Both the position numbers and the translations under genes were made by a program. 64,000 bases of DNA from the NCBI GenBank assembly GCA_027924585.1, contig BSBM01001025.1, positions 310,001 through 374,000 of the forward strand, read 5' to 3'. Positions 22,074 through 34,183 of this stretch are shown piece by piece (within the stretch, counting starts at the first letter, position 1; the number at the start of each line of letters is the position of its first letter). Below the pieces are notes generated by a model that was not told the DNA's origin, did no database searches, and saw only the letters and a list, made by a program, of their open reading frames with translations. The DNA is from Larix kaempferi. Taxonomy: Eukaryota; Streptophyta; Pinopsida; Pinales; Pinaceae.

Positions 22074-24586
22074 ATTTTCTTCCCTAGTTTCACCTTTGCT
22101 TGCTTGTTTAGATCATCAAATCCTCTTCTAAGTGTTTTTCATCATAACCTTAGATCCTCTTTGATCATCATTGAGGAACATTTTAAACTCAGGACCTTAT
22201 CCTTGCTCGGATCTTGGCCAAACTTTCATTTTTTAAATCCTACAGGAAACTACCGCTCCCCCACAGTGTTCTAGGGCGTGGTACTATCCAACTACCACTC
22301 CCTTATAGTAGCCTAAAGCGTGGTACTACCACTCCCCCATAGTGTTCTAGGGTGCGGTACTGTCCAACTACCGCTTTGCATTGGTCTGTACAGGGGCGGC
22401 ACTATCCTGTTTTGGTCATTTTTGAGCTTATTTGGAGGGGTTCCCTTGGGTTTTTTGCTCCAAAACTCTTGGGGTGCCTCTATATGGTCCATTGGCTTCT
22501 TTTTGACCCATTTTTAAAGATATTTGAGTCTCTTTTGAGTCCTTTTCATCCACATTTTGTCTCTAGTCCTTCATTGGCATCTTTGAGGCCATTTGGTCAA
22601 TTTTGAGTCCTCTGAGCCACTTTTCAGTTCTGGGAGTCAAGTGTACCTTCCCAGTCACTTTAGGATCTCTATAAAATAACTTTGAACCCTTCCAAACCTA
22701 ATTTGGTAGAATTTGTGACCCTTTTCTTTGTTTGGAAGACTAGGTTCTACCTTGGAAAGTTGAAATCCCCTTGGGTTAACTTGATCCCTTGTGTACGTTT
22801 TCGATTTTTCTGAATTAGAGTCTCTTGATCAGTGATTTTGTGACCATTACATGACTGATTTGAACTGATACAATTCATTTTTGGCTTGTTTTGGAAACTC
22901 TTGGCATCTTTTGGGAGTTCAAAGCCTTTGTTTGGTTTCTTGAGTCAAACTAGTGCTTTGTTTGCTTGTTGGGTAGAATTGTCATTCTTTTCATGCCCCA
23001 ATAGCTTGCATTTGTTTTTAAACTTCTTCTCGCCATCGGATTGTATTTGGATTCAACTTTTAGAGATCTTTTTAGTGTGATATTCCAAAGGTTTGTTTGG
23101 TTTGGCATCATTTGGATTGTTTAGATTGGCTTCGAAAAACTTGGGACATCCTTGTCTTTTGAAGTCATTTTCTTGGGTTTTGCGCTTTGTTTCCTTTGCA
23201 TATTTAGCTATTTATTGGTCATTGGAATAGATCGATCCCTTGTTTCCATTTTTTGTTCAAAAGAAGCTTTATTTTGTCACTCTTTTGCTATATTCATGAA
23301 ATTAGAAAACATAAGCATTCTTCTTGCTTTAATTCAATCATTTGACATTCTTGGTCTTATATTCATGAGAAGATGAAATGCTTGTTTCATATTTATGTGC
23401 ATTTGAGTTAGACGATATTATTAGGTTCTTCTCTTTGTCTTGCATTTGATTAGAAGCGTTTGTGGAATCCTTCTTTCCATAGATTGGATGTGTCTTTTTC
23501 AAGTGTAAAAAGGTAGGAAACAGATTATAATTATTACATTTGGTGTTCATATAAAGAACTTTTTTATTGCTTTGTATTAGTTTTGGGTACATCTTTTACC
23601 TCTTTCTATCATTTTGAAAGAAATAAAATTGCATTTGCATTGGGTTGTACATATTGGGAATGGAAAGAATTCTTCCTTACTTTAGCTAGTGTTCATCGAA
23701 GAGAAAGGCTCATTTCGATTCATCTTCATTTGCATGGTTTGAGTCGTCACAACACCATCAAGTTGCACTTCCATAACCTGATTGTGTAAGACAGCCTCTA
23801 AAATTAATCTCCCTAACTAAATCAATATTAACCTCACTGGAGGAAATCAAAAGAATTTGGTAGTTAGGTAGGACACCGGGGATAGGCATCAAAATAATTC
23901 CCCCTTGTCGTTTTTTCATCGGAGACATAGTCGTTGTCTTTAGGGTACTAAAATCCTCTAGTATTTGTTGACACGGTCATACACCAGTTTGTGGAGGGGT
24001 CTCCTGTTGTTTCAGGGGTTAAAACACCGCAAGATCGAGAACCAGACGGACTCTGTGGAATGCCACACTCCACTTATCCCTAAGGCAACATCGATCATTG
24101 TCTTCATTGTATTCTCCAGCCACCATACTGGTGATACAAGGGTGATAAGGTAGAAGCACCGAAAACCTTTTCTGACGTGTCATGAATGAGGTAGCTTAGC
24201 GACTTTTCTTCTAGGGCTCTTTTACCCAGGATCCCTTTGGGTAGAGGGATATCCTTCCATTATTGGTCTCTCATTTTGTATTGTTCGAATTGGATTTCAT
24301 CACCTTGCGAAGGATACAACTTGTTGAGGTCTCCAGCTCTTAGTTAGGAGGTTTTGCTTGCTATCTTGTATAGGGTATTTTTCTTTGTAGGGATGCTTGT
24401 TGGCATTTTAGCCATTTTGTTGTACAACTCGCTTACTGTGGCAGCGGCCTTAGTATAATTTTTTGAGCTCGCTCTTTTTCCTTGTGAGCCTTGTCTTTTC
24501 CTAGCTCCCCTTTTGCATGCTCGGTTGCCTAAGGGTTTTTGAGTTCTTTTTAACAAGACTCCATCCACATCACTTAGTCTTGTTCT
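22074..24586 (+). other. Leader of T1
   Basis: 2.5 kb of T-rich sequence without a convincing sense ORF. From 22245 to 22400 it has several 'ggcgtggtactatcc' / 'actaccgctcccc' repeats, decayed versions of the palindromes in the T2 leader. An 84-codon antisense ORF (23592-23338) is also open in T2. Downstream lies a stretch similar to the T2 leader up to the gag start. Confidence 0.65.
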
Positions 24587-26121
24587 ATGGCGAATCCATA
24601 TCCATGCACCCAAGCTCCTTCTTGTACTACCAATCTAGAGACCCCTTTTCAAGGGGTACCTTTTACTTTCCCTCCAGTTGGAGATATTGGTCCTCCCTTT
24701 ATTGCCACTTTAAACCTTCCTGGATTAACCATAGGATTACCGGTATGGTTATTCAATCCGGTGATTTCGGTTGTACCCAATGTTTCGAATGTTAACTCTC
24801 CACCATGAGAGAGTCAATCCCAAACTAATCCTTCCCCTTCTTCGTCAGATGAATCTTTTTTCGTTCCTTATTCCTCGCCTGATCAAAGAAATAGTGTTAG
24901 TAATCTCGTGGATAAGAAGAAGAAGAAAATGAAAGTTAAGAAGAAGAAGGATAAGGAAGAGACCAAGCGTAAACCAGTTGCCTCTAATGGAACTCATTCT
25001 ACGAAAACACCCCGCAAGCCCAAGTTCCCTTGCAAACTTTGCAAGGGTGATCACCTTCTCAAGGATTGCCCCAGTCTTTCCCGTGTGTCAGAAGTGTGGT
25101 CTAAAAACCCTAAACCACTTGTATCATCAACCTCTGACCATCATGTTGATGACACTCCCTCAACCAGTGACCCCTTGGTGAAGGGTCGGAAGGGTAAAGT
25201 CCTATATCCCTGTTTGATATGTAAGGGTATGCACCGTACTTTCCTTTGTCCAAGCATGGATGAAGCTTCGCGGTGGTTGGAAGATATTTCTAGTTCTCAA
25301 CCAGTGCTTCCAACAAACGATAGTAAGTTGTCCCTTGACCCCCCACTGGTTGACCAAGTGATCAATTCAGTTTCATCTGCAATTGATCCCACTCTCCCTT
25401 CTGAGAGTGAAGTGATCGAGTCGCTGTCATCTCCGCTCACTCCCGCTCTTCTATCAGAGAGCGTTCCGACTGCAAATGTCACCTTGACATAGTCTTCATC
25501 TCATCCTACTCTCCCCGATGAGAGTGGATTGATAACCACTAATGTTTTTCTAGTCAATTCCAATCATGGTGGGAAAGACCCAGTTTCCATGGGACCCTCT
25601 CCAAGTACTAAGGTAATTTCATTTGATTGGAATGGGTTAACAAAATCTCGTCTTCCTTCGAGTGTTCCTTTTCAAATATCTTTAGGAGTTTCCGATAAAG
25701 AAATATTTCGTACGATAGTTGATGAGGGAGCTTCTGTTAGTATTTTATCCTCAACTGCTTGGAAAGCCTTAGGTTCTCCTCGGCTTGTGCCTGTAACTGA
25801 CCAGATATTGGCTTTTAACCGAAGGCCTACTGGACCTTTAGGGTCCCTTCCTCAGTTACCTATCACTTTGGGAGGAAAACTGTCTATATTGATGTTATGG
25901 TAGTCCAAGGTCCCTTAGATTTTAATATGCTATTTGGACGTGATTATGTCCATGCTATGAAGGCTGTAGTGTCCTCACTCTTTCAAGTGATGTATTTTCC
26001 CCATCATGGGAATGTTGTGACCATCAATCAGCTTTCCTTTGTGACGCCCACTCATCGCATGACTCCTAGTCATCAGACTTCCCTAAATGTCCCACATGTT
26101 TTGGTGGTGTCTTCCCCTTAG
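24587..26121 (+). pseudogene. T1 zinc-knuckle/protease ORF, broken
   Basis: Aligns over its length with the intact 514-codon T2 ORF (56805-58349). Damage: TGA replacing an Arg codon near 24806, loss of the frame start of the next block, TAG at 25490, and a frameshift near 25885. Both CX2CX3HX4C knuckles are readable (CKLCKGDHLLKDC; CLICKGMHRTFLC). So is the protease-like block with D-E-G-A-S (near 25720) in place of the usual D-T/S-G, and the 'LFGRDYVHA' segment. No longer coding. Confidence 0.88.
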
Positions 26122-26219
26122 ATATGGGGGCGGGACTCCAGTCTTTGGAATTTGTGTTGGAGTCACCCCGCTAGCAATCATGCTAGCGGGATTTTCCTCC
26201 TACATGTGGATGTCATGTT

Positions 26220-27450
26220 GAGAGTTTTGGAGCATAGTTCTTTTTCGGTGTCAAGCTCGTTAAAAAATGAAACCGTTTTCTCAAGCATAGTTTACTTTTG
26301 GTTTTAAGCTTGTGTAAAAATGAAACCAACCATCATTACAAGCATAGTTTATTCTTTGTTTCAAGCTCGTTAAAAAATGAAACTGACCCTCAAGCACAGT
26401 TTACCGTTGGTTTCGAGCTTGTGTAAAGACGAAACCAATCCCAAGCATAGTTTACTTTTGGTTTCAAGCTTACATAAAAATGAAACTACCTTTGAGCATA
26501 ATATCTTTCTGTTTTAAGCTCGTTAAAAAATAAAAAGGACCCTTTCAAGCATTGTTATTGTCTATTTCAAGCTTGTGTAAAAATGAAATAGCTCTCCCTT
26601 CCATTTGTTCGAGTCCCTCGCTAGAGTTAGGATTTGAACCTTCATTTCATCTGCCTAGGTCACTTGGTCCTGGTTCTCCCTACCCCCCCTGGTGAACAGA
26701 TTCAGATTAGTAGCCTGGATTTTTGGGTAAGGAAGAAGAGTAGTCAGACGAAACGAAGCTTGGGGGGCATGTTTAGCCGTTAGCAATCATGCTGGGGGTA
26801 GTTACCAACCTCTAGTCATCATGTTGGGAAGGAACTCATCAATGGGCCTTAACCTTGAGCAGAGTTTTTTTCCTGTGTCAAGCTCATTAAAAAATGAAAC
26901 ATATCCTTTGCCTTTGAATCGAGTCTCCTCGTAGACTTAGTACCCAAACCTTCTTTTCACCTGCCTATACCTTAGGCGAATGAAATGAAGCTTGGGGGGG
27001 GCATGTCTTCAACCTCTAAAAGTTACGTTGAAGTCATCTCGATCACCTCTCCACACCACGTTGGAGCTAAGTCACTTACTTCTAGCAATCATGCTGGGGG
27101 AATGTACCAACCTTTGGATTTCATGACGGGAATAAGTTCACCATTGGGAACATTTTTTGAGCATACTTTCCTTTTTAGGTTTCGAGCTCGCTAAACCATG
27201 AAAATAATCCCGAGCATAGTTCATTTTTTGTTACAAGCTCGTTAAAAAATGAAGCAGATATCATGAGCATTCTTCCAACCTATCTTTGAGCTTGTTAAAA
27301 ACAGTAAGATGGTGTTTGAGCTTACTTTTCACTTTTTTCGTGCTCTGGTTAAAAATATGAAAAGTGGTTTGAGCTTAGTTTTTAATTTTTCATGCTCTGG
27401 TTCAAATATGAAAAATATTCTGAGTGCTTTTGATACCATTGTCGTGCTCG
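26220..27450 (+). repeat. Degenerate 50-60 bp repeat field of T1
   Basis: Repeats alternate between 'gctcgttaaaaaatgaaac' and 'gcttgtgtaaaaatgaaacc', each preceded by 'agcatagttta'-like text. They are densest at 26230-26600 and spread out after 26850. T2 has the same field at 55080-56790. Confidence 0.8.
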
Positions 27451-29173
27451 TTAAAAATTGAGCAAAAAGGTGTGTCTAACGAGTATAGGTTTATCACTTT
27501 ATCCGGCCTTGCTAGAATATTTACGGAAAAGGAACTGTTCCGAGTTTACTTTTCTTTTGTCGTACTCGGTCATCAACCATGACAAAGTTGTACATGGAGT
27601 CCTCTTTAAGTTCTTTTCAGACTCCCTAAATAGGAAAAGATTTCCAAGTGAACTTGATACTTTTCACGCTTGTAAAAGCATTCGAATGATCATCTCCCTA
27701 GTGATAGTTTACCCCTTTTTCGGAACAGGGGGCACTACTTACGAAAAAGGAATACTCCAGCCAATCATGACTGGAAGAGTCCTCTCCCGAGTTGTTTTAC
27801 CCTTTTTTCGGGCGATGAGGATAAATTTACGAAAAAGGACCGTTGGAGTCTTCTTTAGTTCTTTTCAGATTCTCTAAACATGAAATGATGACCGAGTTTT
27901 CCTTCCTTGGACTCGTTAAAATTTAAACATCGAAGGACCCACTTTGGGATGAACCCCTCCTTTCTCAGGTTTGAAAAATATGTGAGATTGGACTCATCTA
28001 TGAGATGAGCTATACCGAGCATCTGTTATCCTACTCAAGCTCATAAAAATACAAAGAGGTACTCGTCCATCATGTCCGGGGAAAATAGGAAATGAGTCAA
28101 GTTTATTTTTTCGGTAGCTTGTCAGTCATCACCTTCAAACATGGCATGCATTTGTCCCTTGTCTATTCTTGGGTATTCATCTATTCTTGCTGAGTCATAG
28201 TCATCATCTTGAGTCGTCGCCTTGACCACACACCTACTCGTCCTATATCTATCCTCTTCTTTTAATAATCCCTGCTGCCAAATCCTGTTTCATGCCATTA
28301 TATGTTCAAAGGGTTGCATTGTTCAGAGTCATCTGTTGTATCGGACTTCCGCTGTGATAGTACATGATCTATTGTTTCATCGTTCCATCCTATCTATCGT
28401 TCCAATTTCGTGTCGATGATGTGGGAATCATTATGGCCCACCTTCGATAAGTCTATTCCTATCGACACCAAATCACTATCCAGGAATTAGGCTTAGGAGT
28501 CAACCACTAGTACCTTGGTACCTGCATGCCTCAATGGCAGGTTTCCTCGTATTTGACAGTAGGTTTTCATCATTGACCTCTGATTGAATGATCTCTTGGA
28601 TGCTCAACATCAACTCATTTATTTTCATTTCGTTGAGATGTACTATAGATACCTTGGGGATCATTGTCATCATTGGTGATTTCCCTCGCATTTGTTAATG
28701 GTTCACATCATTGACTGGTAATCAAATGGTTTCTACCATGTTCGACTTCAACACCTTGTAATCACATGGCTAGATTCGTATCGTTTGCGATCATGTAGAA
28801 GACCCTGGACACACTATTGTATTTTGATTATGTCCAGGTTGCAATGGATATTTATTCTGTATTGTCACACAGATCCACTTATGTATTGGTCGTGGCTGTG
28901 TCATTATTGTCTCATGGATCTATGCTTATTCATAGTAGCCATGATTTTTATACAATCTATACCATCTTAGTACTCATGGATCTGCAATGTATTGGTCGGC
29001 AGCCATGCTTTGAGTCAATTGTTTCCAAGCATGGGAATGCCTGCCTCGGTGGTATATCTGACATTTTGTTTTTGTTTCAGCTCCTTGTTGCTCCCCTCGA
29101 TGCTATCTCTACAAAGTATTTGTAAAGTCTTTCGGCCACCAGTCTCTTCTGACCTCACACTTTAGGGGGCATC
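27451..29173 (+). other. 3' region of T1 with small ORFs and PPT
   Basis: Holds a 139-codon ORF (27458-27877) partly kept in T2 (54956-54765), a 102-codon sense ORF (28817-29125) matched by 103 codons in T2 (53824-53513), and a 63-codon antisense ORF (28691-28500) matched at 53950-54141. None resembles a known protein to me. The PPT 'actttagggggcatc' ends at 29173. Confidence 0.55.
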
Positions 29174-30116
29174 TGTTATACCTTAATATTACACATTACG
29201 CATTAGTGTCGCATCCTTGCACTAGCAACCTAAACGACGGTTCCCCTTAAAGATCATATCAACATCCAGAGTGAAAATCATTGACTGAACTCTGAAAGAA
29301 ACCATCTCACCTGCCATGTGTCACCCAGATAGACTTTATCTGAGGATACTACCACGCTATGCACATCTGCTGGGGCATGGTACTACCGCTCTATGATCAG
29401 TCTTAGGGGCACGATAGTCCAAAATTAACCTTTTGCCTTGGATTTTGGAATCTTGACTTTCGAGAGACATCATTGGGATTGCCACCTCTGATTCGATCTC
29501 AACTTCCCTCTCTGTTTAGCTAGCTTGATCTACTAAACACTCCATAGATCCACAGTTCTCTCTTGTTGGTTAACCTTCCCACATGCTATAAGAGAGAGGC
29601 CTTCCATGAGCCAAAGGGAGGACTTTTGGGGTACCAAAACTATGATCTTAGGACTTCTGCAGAGATAGCTAGAGGTGGAAGCAATTGGAACTGGAGGATT
29701 GGCTTGGGCATCAAGCAACTTTTGTAAGCACTTTTCAAGCTTCTTAATAAGATAACTTGTCTTGTTTTTCCCATTTCATGTGTATTGGATGAATCTTTGA
29801 TATGAAATGTATCTAGTTTAGATTTGAACTTAACCTTTGCTTCAAAGTATTTGGAATATTGCATCCTTGTCCTTTGTCTGATTTCAATAGGTTCTACATT
29901 GGAGCTTCGAGATTAAGAATTATAAGCGGGACAAACATCGAATTGGAAGGTAAGTTACGTATTTCATATCTTCTGAATACATTCAATCTTGTTGTGAAGC
30001 TTAGTTTAGGAACTCAAGGTAGCATTTGTTTCCTTTTTGTCTTAGTATAGAGTCAGTACATCCTGCTTTATCCTAAGAGAGTTTCTACCTATCCGTAGGG
30101 AGAAATATCTAGAACA
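29174..30116 (+). repeat. 3' LTR of T1
   Basis: 943 bp. Matches 21066-22049 apart from scattered substitutions and a deletion of about 40 bp in the 'accgcg' motif area. Confidence 0.92.
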
Positions 30117-30121
30117 ATCTG
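30117..30121. repeat. Target-site duplication ATCTG, right copy, for T1
   Basis: Exact partner of 21061-21065. Confidence 0.9.
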
Positions 30122-30965
30122 GTGGGTGAATCAGAGATCCTACTTGCGGATTTATATGAGCTATAATCTGCCATCTCTTCTGCAATAGGATCAATATCCC
30201 ATGGGGACTTTTTATGATCCTCTTGCTGAACATGTGACACAAACCAGAAAAATGTCTTCACCCACTGCTCATTCTCCATTGGTGTTGTTGAATCTAGGAC
30301 ATGTGGGAAAGAAATGTGAACGTTCTTTGTATGTCTGCAACCTTCAGTGATCAGACTTATGGCTGCAAATTCTTCATTACTGGCTGTCCCAAATTGGGTG
30401 CTCTCATCCCACTCTTTCATGGGGGAGTGTTTGTCTTCAAGGAACAACTCAAGTTCCCTTGGAAAAAAATCCCGTGCTTGGTTCTCATCAAACTGTTCTG
30501 CACACTCTTCAAGCACATATAAAAATGAATGATCCTCATGATCCCCCATCTCATGAGGTTCCTCCCTATGTTCAAGAATTGTTTCATCCGAATGAAGTTG
30601 ACTGAATGGTGTGTAGGAGGGTAGGGGGGATCTTTGCAACTTTTCATGAAGTTGCAATATTTCTTTCTTGGATTCTTGGAGGGCACTTTGAGCGCTTCTT
30701 AAAGAATCTTGGGTGGCCATTAATTCATCATTGAGCTTGCTGATCTCTTCATCATCCCTCAAGGATGTACCATGAAACAATTCTACAAGCTCCAATAAAC
30801 TATCTCTATCAGAAAGCAGGTTCAAGAATTTACCTTTTATGCTTGCCATGGTTTCCTGAAATTCTTCCATGTCTCTCATGGAAGACTGCTCCCACAAATT
30901 ACAACAAAGGTTATTCATTAAGGAATGTGTGTAATTGAGGGTTTGAAGGGCTTCTTGGATCTTAT
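30117..30965 (-). pseudogene. U ORF, middle segment
   Basis: About 283 codons of the U ORF between the T1 and C2 insertions, uninterrupted by stops. It starts with a predicted helical part (residues such as IQEALQTLNYTHSLMNN) and has a long heptad-like stretch around 'LNDELMATQDSLRSAQSAL', suggesting a coiled coil. An acidic part and 'WVKTFFWFVSHVQQE' follow. It joins the right segment at 38837 (His codon) and the left segment at 21060 (Trp codon), both in frame once the insertions and one TSD copy each are removed. Function unknown. Confidence 0.72.
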
Positions 30966-30970
30966 GTTCG
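30966..30970. repeat. Target-site duplication GTTCG, left copy, for C2
   Basis: GTTCG here, GTTCA at 38837-38841: four of five bases match, one later substitution. Confidence 0.75.
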
Positions 30971-31672
30971 TGTTGATGTATATGTAACTTCGGAATGTAT
31001 TTCACCCATGTATTTCATCTATGTATATTGTACTCCTATAGAGATGTTATTATTCCTCTATACGGAAGTGTTTGTATTCCTATAGAGATGTTATTATTCC
31101 TCTATACAAAAGTATCGTCATTTATATTGTAAGTGTCGTAACTTATACTTGATGGGTTATTATACCACCTTGTTGGAGTCGGCCCTGTATAAGTCATGTG
31201 GGTCAAAGGGTTATTAGACCACCCTATTGGGGGTCGGCCATGTGGGTCAAAGGGTTATTAGACCACCCTATTGGGGGTCGGCCCAGTCAGCATTATGTTA
31301 TGTGGTTAAGTTAAGGCCGACCTAGTAAAGGTTATTAGGCAAGTCAAGTCAAGTATAAATAGAGTGCGGGAGGCACTCTATTTGATCATTCTATTCTCTC
31401 ACACACTCTTTGGAGAGTGGCGCACTTATGGAGGAGGAGACGTTACTTCTAGGAGATGTCTATCTCTTATGCTTGGGTTGTATCATTGCTCTATCTATCT
31501 CTTAGGAAGTTATTGGGGTTTTTCACCTTTATGGTTTTCCCCAAGTAAACTCTGTGTCTCTTGTGTGCTTGCATTGTTGTGTCCATGATTGATATGCTGT
31601 AGATATGTTGTACATGTTGTTCTCTCAGTTAAGATCCTAGATCAGATTGAATTAAATTCTGAAAAACTAACA
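30971..31672 (+). repeat. 5' LTR of C2 with promoter
   Basis: TGTTGATG...AACTAACA. TATAAATA at 31354-31361. The perfect inverted repeat 'aaatagagtgc' (31357-31367) / 'gcactctattt' (31373-31383) overlaps the TATA box. Carries the 44-bp tandem duplication (about 31197-31285). Confidence 0.92.
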
Positions 31673-31684
31673 TGGTATCATAGC
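31673..31684 (+). other. Primer-binding site of C2
   Basis: TGGTATCATAGC directly after the LTR, one base different from the C1 PBS (TGGTATCAGAGC). Methionine-tRNA class. Confidence 0.88.
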
Positions 31685-33196
31685 TATCCTGAAAGAAGGC
31701 ATGGTGTGGCATGTATGACACTTATTGCACTTGCAATGCTAGGGCTTGATATAGCAAAAACCATTCGTCGTAGAACTTTCGCTATAAATCCATTTTGGAA
31801 AAAATTTTGGCTCTGAAAATTTTACAGGTTGAAGATCAGATCCCCATGTACCTTGTGTCCAAAGGAAAACTTCTAATTCGTTGTACTTTGTGTTTTATGA
31901 TCTGTACAATATAGGGTTTCTGCCTCTTCCAGATCTGAGTCATAAACATGTGACCTAGGAAAAAGGGTCATAATTTGGGCTAGGAAGATCCAAATGAAAT
32001 TTAGTAAAATGTGATAGGTAGTGCACAGACTTTACTTTCACAGGTAAATTTTTCAAAGGCCAAAACTGAACCAGTGACACGTGGCATGCCGTACAACTTC
32101 ACTCTCCTGTTTTATCCCATAAACAGGTCATGTTGCAACACTTGGCATAACTCTCTTTCAAAGAATCCAATTGAGGTCAGAACTATGGGGTTGGAAAGAT
32201 GACAAGTGGGGATACCATAGGTAGAAGTTTTCGACCCTATGGATTGGAAAGTTCAGAGTTACACTAGAAACAATCATGTGCATATTTCTGTCAAAACAAA
32301 ATTATTTTTTAGCACCTTCATTCATGGCTTCCGGAATTTAGGGTTTCCGAGAAAGTTGAAATTTTTGTATTCGGACACCACGGCTGGATGCTACTAATAA
32401 AAATAGAAATTTATAGACCAAGATCAGAATTTTTGGTTGGGAAGAAGGCCGGTATTGATCAAACCCCAGTTCGGGACTTTGATCGAAAAGATGGAAAATT
32501 AGGGCTTCTGCAAAAGTTGGAATTTTGGAAATCTGTGACCACGGCTGGAAGCTCCTCAGAAAAACAGAAGCTTAGAGATTTGAATCAAACTTTTTGGTTG
32601 GGAAGAAGGGTAGGATTTATCAAACCCTAGTTCAGGATACTATCCAGAAGATCCGAAAGTTTCAAAGGCAATTTTGAGGGTTGAAACTTTGCAGTTTTCA
32701 AATTCTGAGTATATCAGCTTGATCAGCTCATCAAGGCGCATCTTTCTATCCTTTTCGAAGCTTCAAATTCAAAGTTTGAATTTTTTGGGGTTTCTCTGAC
32801 AAACCCTAATCCAGCTCCAGATCCAGTTCCTGCAAATCAAGTGGATTGGGTTAATCCTAGAAGAGAATGGATTGGTCACCTACATAAGTGAAGAAGTTCC
32901 TGTTTCAGAGGAAGATGAGGCTAAGGCATTTCATAATAAGATTACAAGCAATCTCGACACGTATGACTTATCCAGGTATGTTTCGAGATTTGTTCATGAT
33001 TAAGTTTATGGTATGTTTGTCTTCATATTATTACGGTTAGTACAATCTTGATTAAATTTAGACTTGTCATATCACCTTAATAAAATTATGAATGCATGAT
33101 AGAAGATATTCATTGATTAGGGTGTTGACACTTATGATTGTATTAATGCATTATGTTTTCCGCTAACATGAAAGGTACACCAAGAAAGACAAATCA

Positions 33197-33801
33197 TGTT
33201 CTTGTTAGAAAAACAGGATCGCGGAGCAATAACAATAAACATAAATGCAAATGTAATCACACACACATTACAAGAGAGACACAGATATCTCGTGGTTCAC
33301 CCCAACTTGGGCTACATCCACACTGAAGTTTCCAGTCCTTATTATTATTCCGTCCAGCAAAGTGAAGGGATACAACCTGCAGCACAACTGCTGCACTTCC
33401 TCTTCACTGTCTCACAGTCTCTCTTCACAGATCTCAGAGATCTTTACAATGCATAAAAACTAATACATCATTAACCCTAGCCGTGTTACAATGTATTTCT
33501 TTTATAGGGAAATACAATGGGAAAATACCACGGGTTACCCAAAACCATGGGCCCGAAAACTGGTGGCAAAAATAGCCCCAAAATTTTTCCTTGGGGGCTA
33601 TGCCCTCGAACCCCCATTTTCTCGGGGGCGTTGCCCCCGAACCCCTTTCTCAGGGGCATTGCCTCTGAACCCCCAGCGTGGGCCCACTGGCCCCCGGAAC
33701 CCCTGAGCCTCAGGCCGGGATCATAACCAAACCCGGGGTACGGACACGGCTGAATCATCATCTATGAGACTGAAAGATCTGGCTCCACAACCAACAGTTC
33801 T
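33197..33801 (-). mobile_element. Solo LTR within the C2 leader, with TSD GTTCT
   Basis: The LTR proper is 33202-33796 (595 bp), flanked by GTTCT (33197-33201 and 33797-33801). Ends TGTTAG...CCAACA. C1 has the uninterrupted site, so the insertion is certain. On the - strand it shows TATAAAAG (near 33505) and a 'gggtgaaccacgag' block near 33300, typical of plant Copia LTRs. A G/C-rich stretch (33590-33700) explains the spurious ORFs there. Confidence 0.88.
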
Positions 33802-34051
33802 AGTTCAAGAACATATGATCATGGTGACATGAAGACAAAGATTCATCCATTGTCATGGATCACTTAGAATATCTATTTACGAGGTATGTATAACTTGGTT
33901 CTATAATGGTTAACTTATGAGATATGCAGGTTAATAGTACAAGTAATTGAAGAGAACAAGAAGACATCATGTGGGTATGTTAGACATAACTAGATAACAT
34001 ACTAATCTAGGTATGTTTTCCCTATATCAAGTTAGAATATTACCTTGTGTT

Positions 34052-34183
34052 AGGATCCCTTATATAAGTATACTTGGTATGATTGATTATGTTTTAGGAT
34101 CCCTTATATAAGTATACTTGGTATGATTAACTATGTTTTAGGATCCCTTATATAAGTATACTTGGTATGATTGGTTATGTTTA
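34052..34183 (+). repeat. 44-bp tandem triplication in the C2 leader
   Basis: Units start at 34052, 34096 and 34140, each beginning 'aggatcccttatataagtat'. They differ only at a few bases, so the triplication is recent. C1 has no triplication at this site. Confidence 0.9.

Larger units (their letters stand above)
21066..30116 (+). mobile_element. Non-autonomous gypsy-type element T1 (zinc knuckle/protease only)
   Basis: 9.05 kb. LTRs 21066-22049 and 29174-30116, PBS TGGCGACTCCACTGGGG (22055-22071), leader, broken zinc-knuckle/protease ORF (24587-26121), a degenerate repeat field (26220-27450), a 3' region with small ORFs, and PPT 'actttagggggcatc'. TSD ATCTG. No reverse transcriptase, RNase H or integrase anywhere. 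Same family as T2 (52477-61333), but with more LTR divergence and several stops. The PBS class is the one seen in Tat/Ogre-type gypsy elements. Confidence 0.93.

Noticed and set aside
33486-33761. Overlapping ORFs on both strands in G/C-rich DNA
   Set aside because: They lie inside a solo LTR proven by its TSD; the open frames follow from the biased composition.
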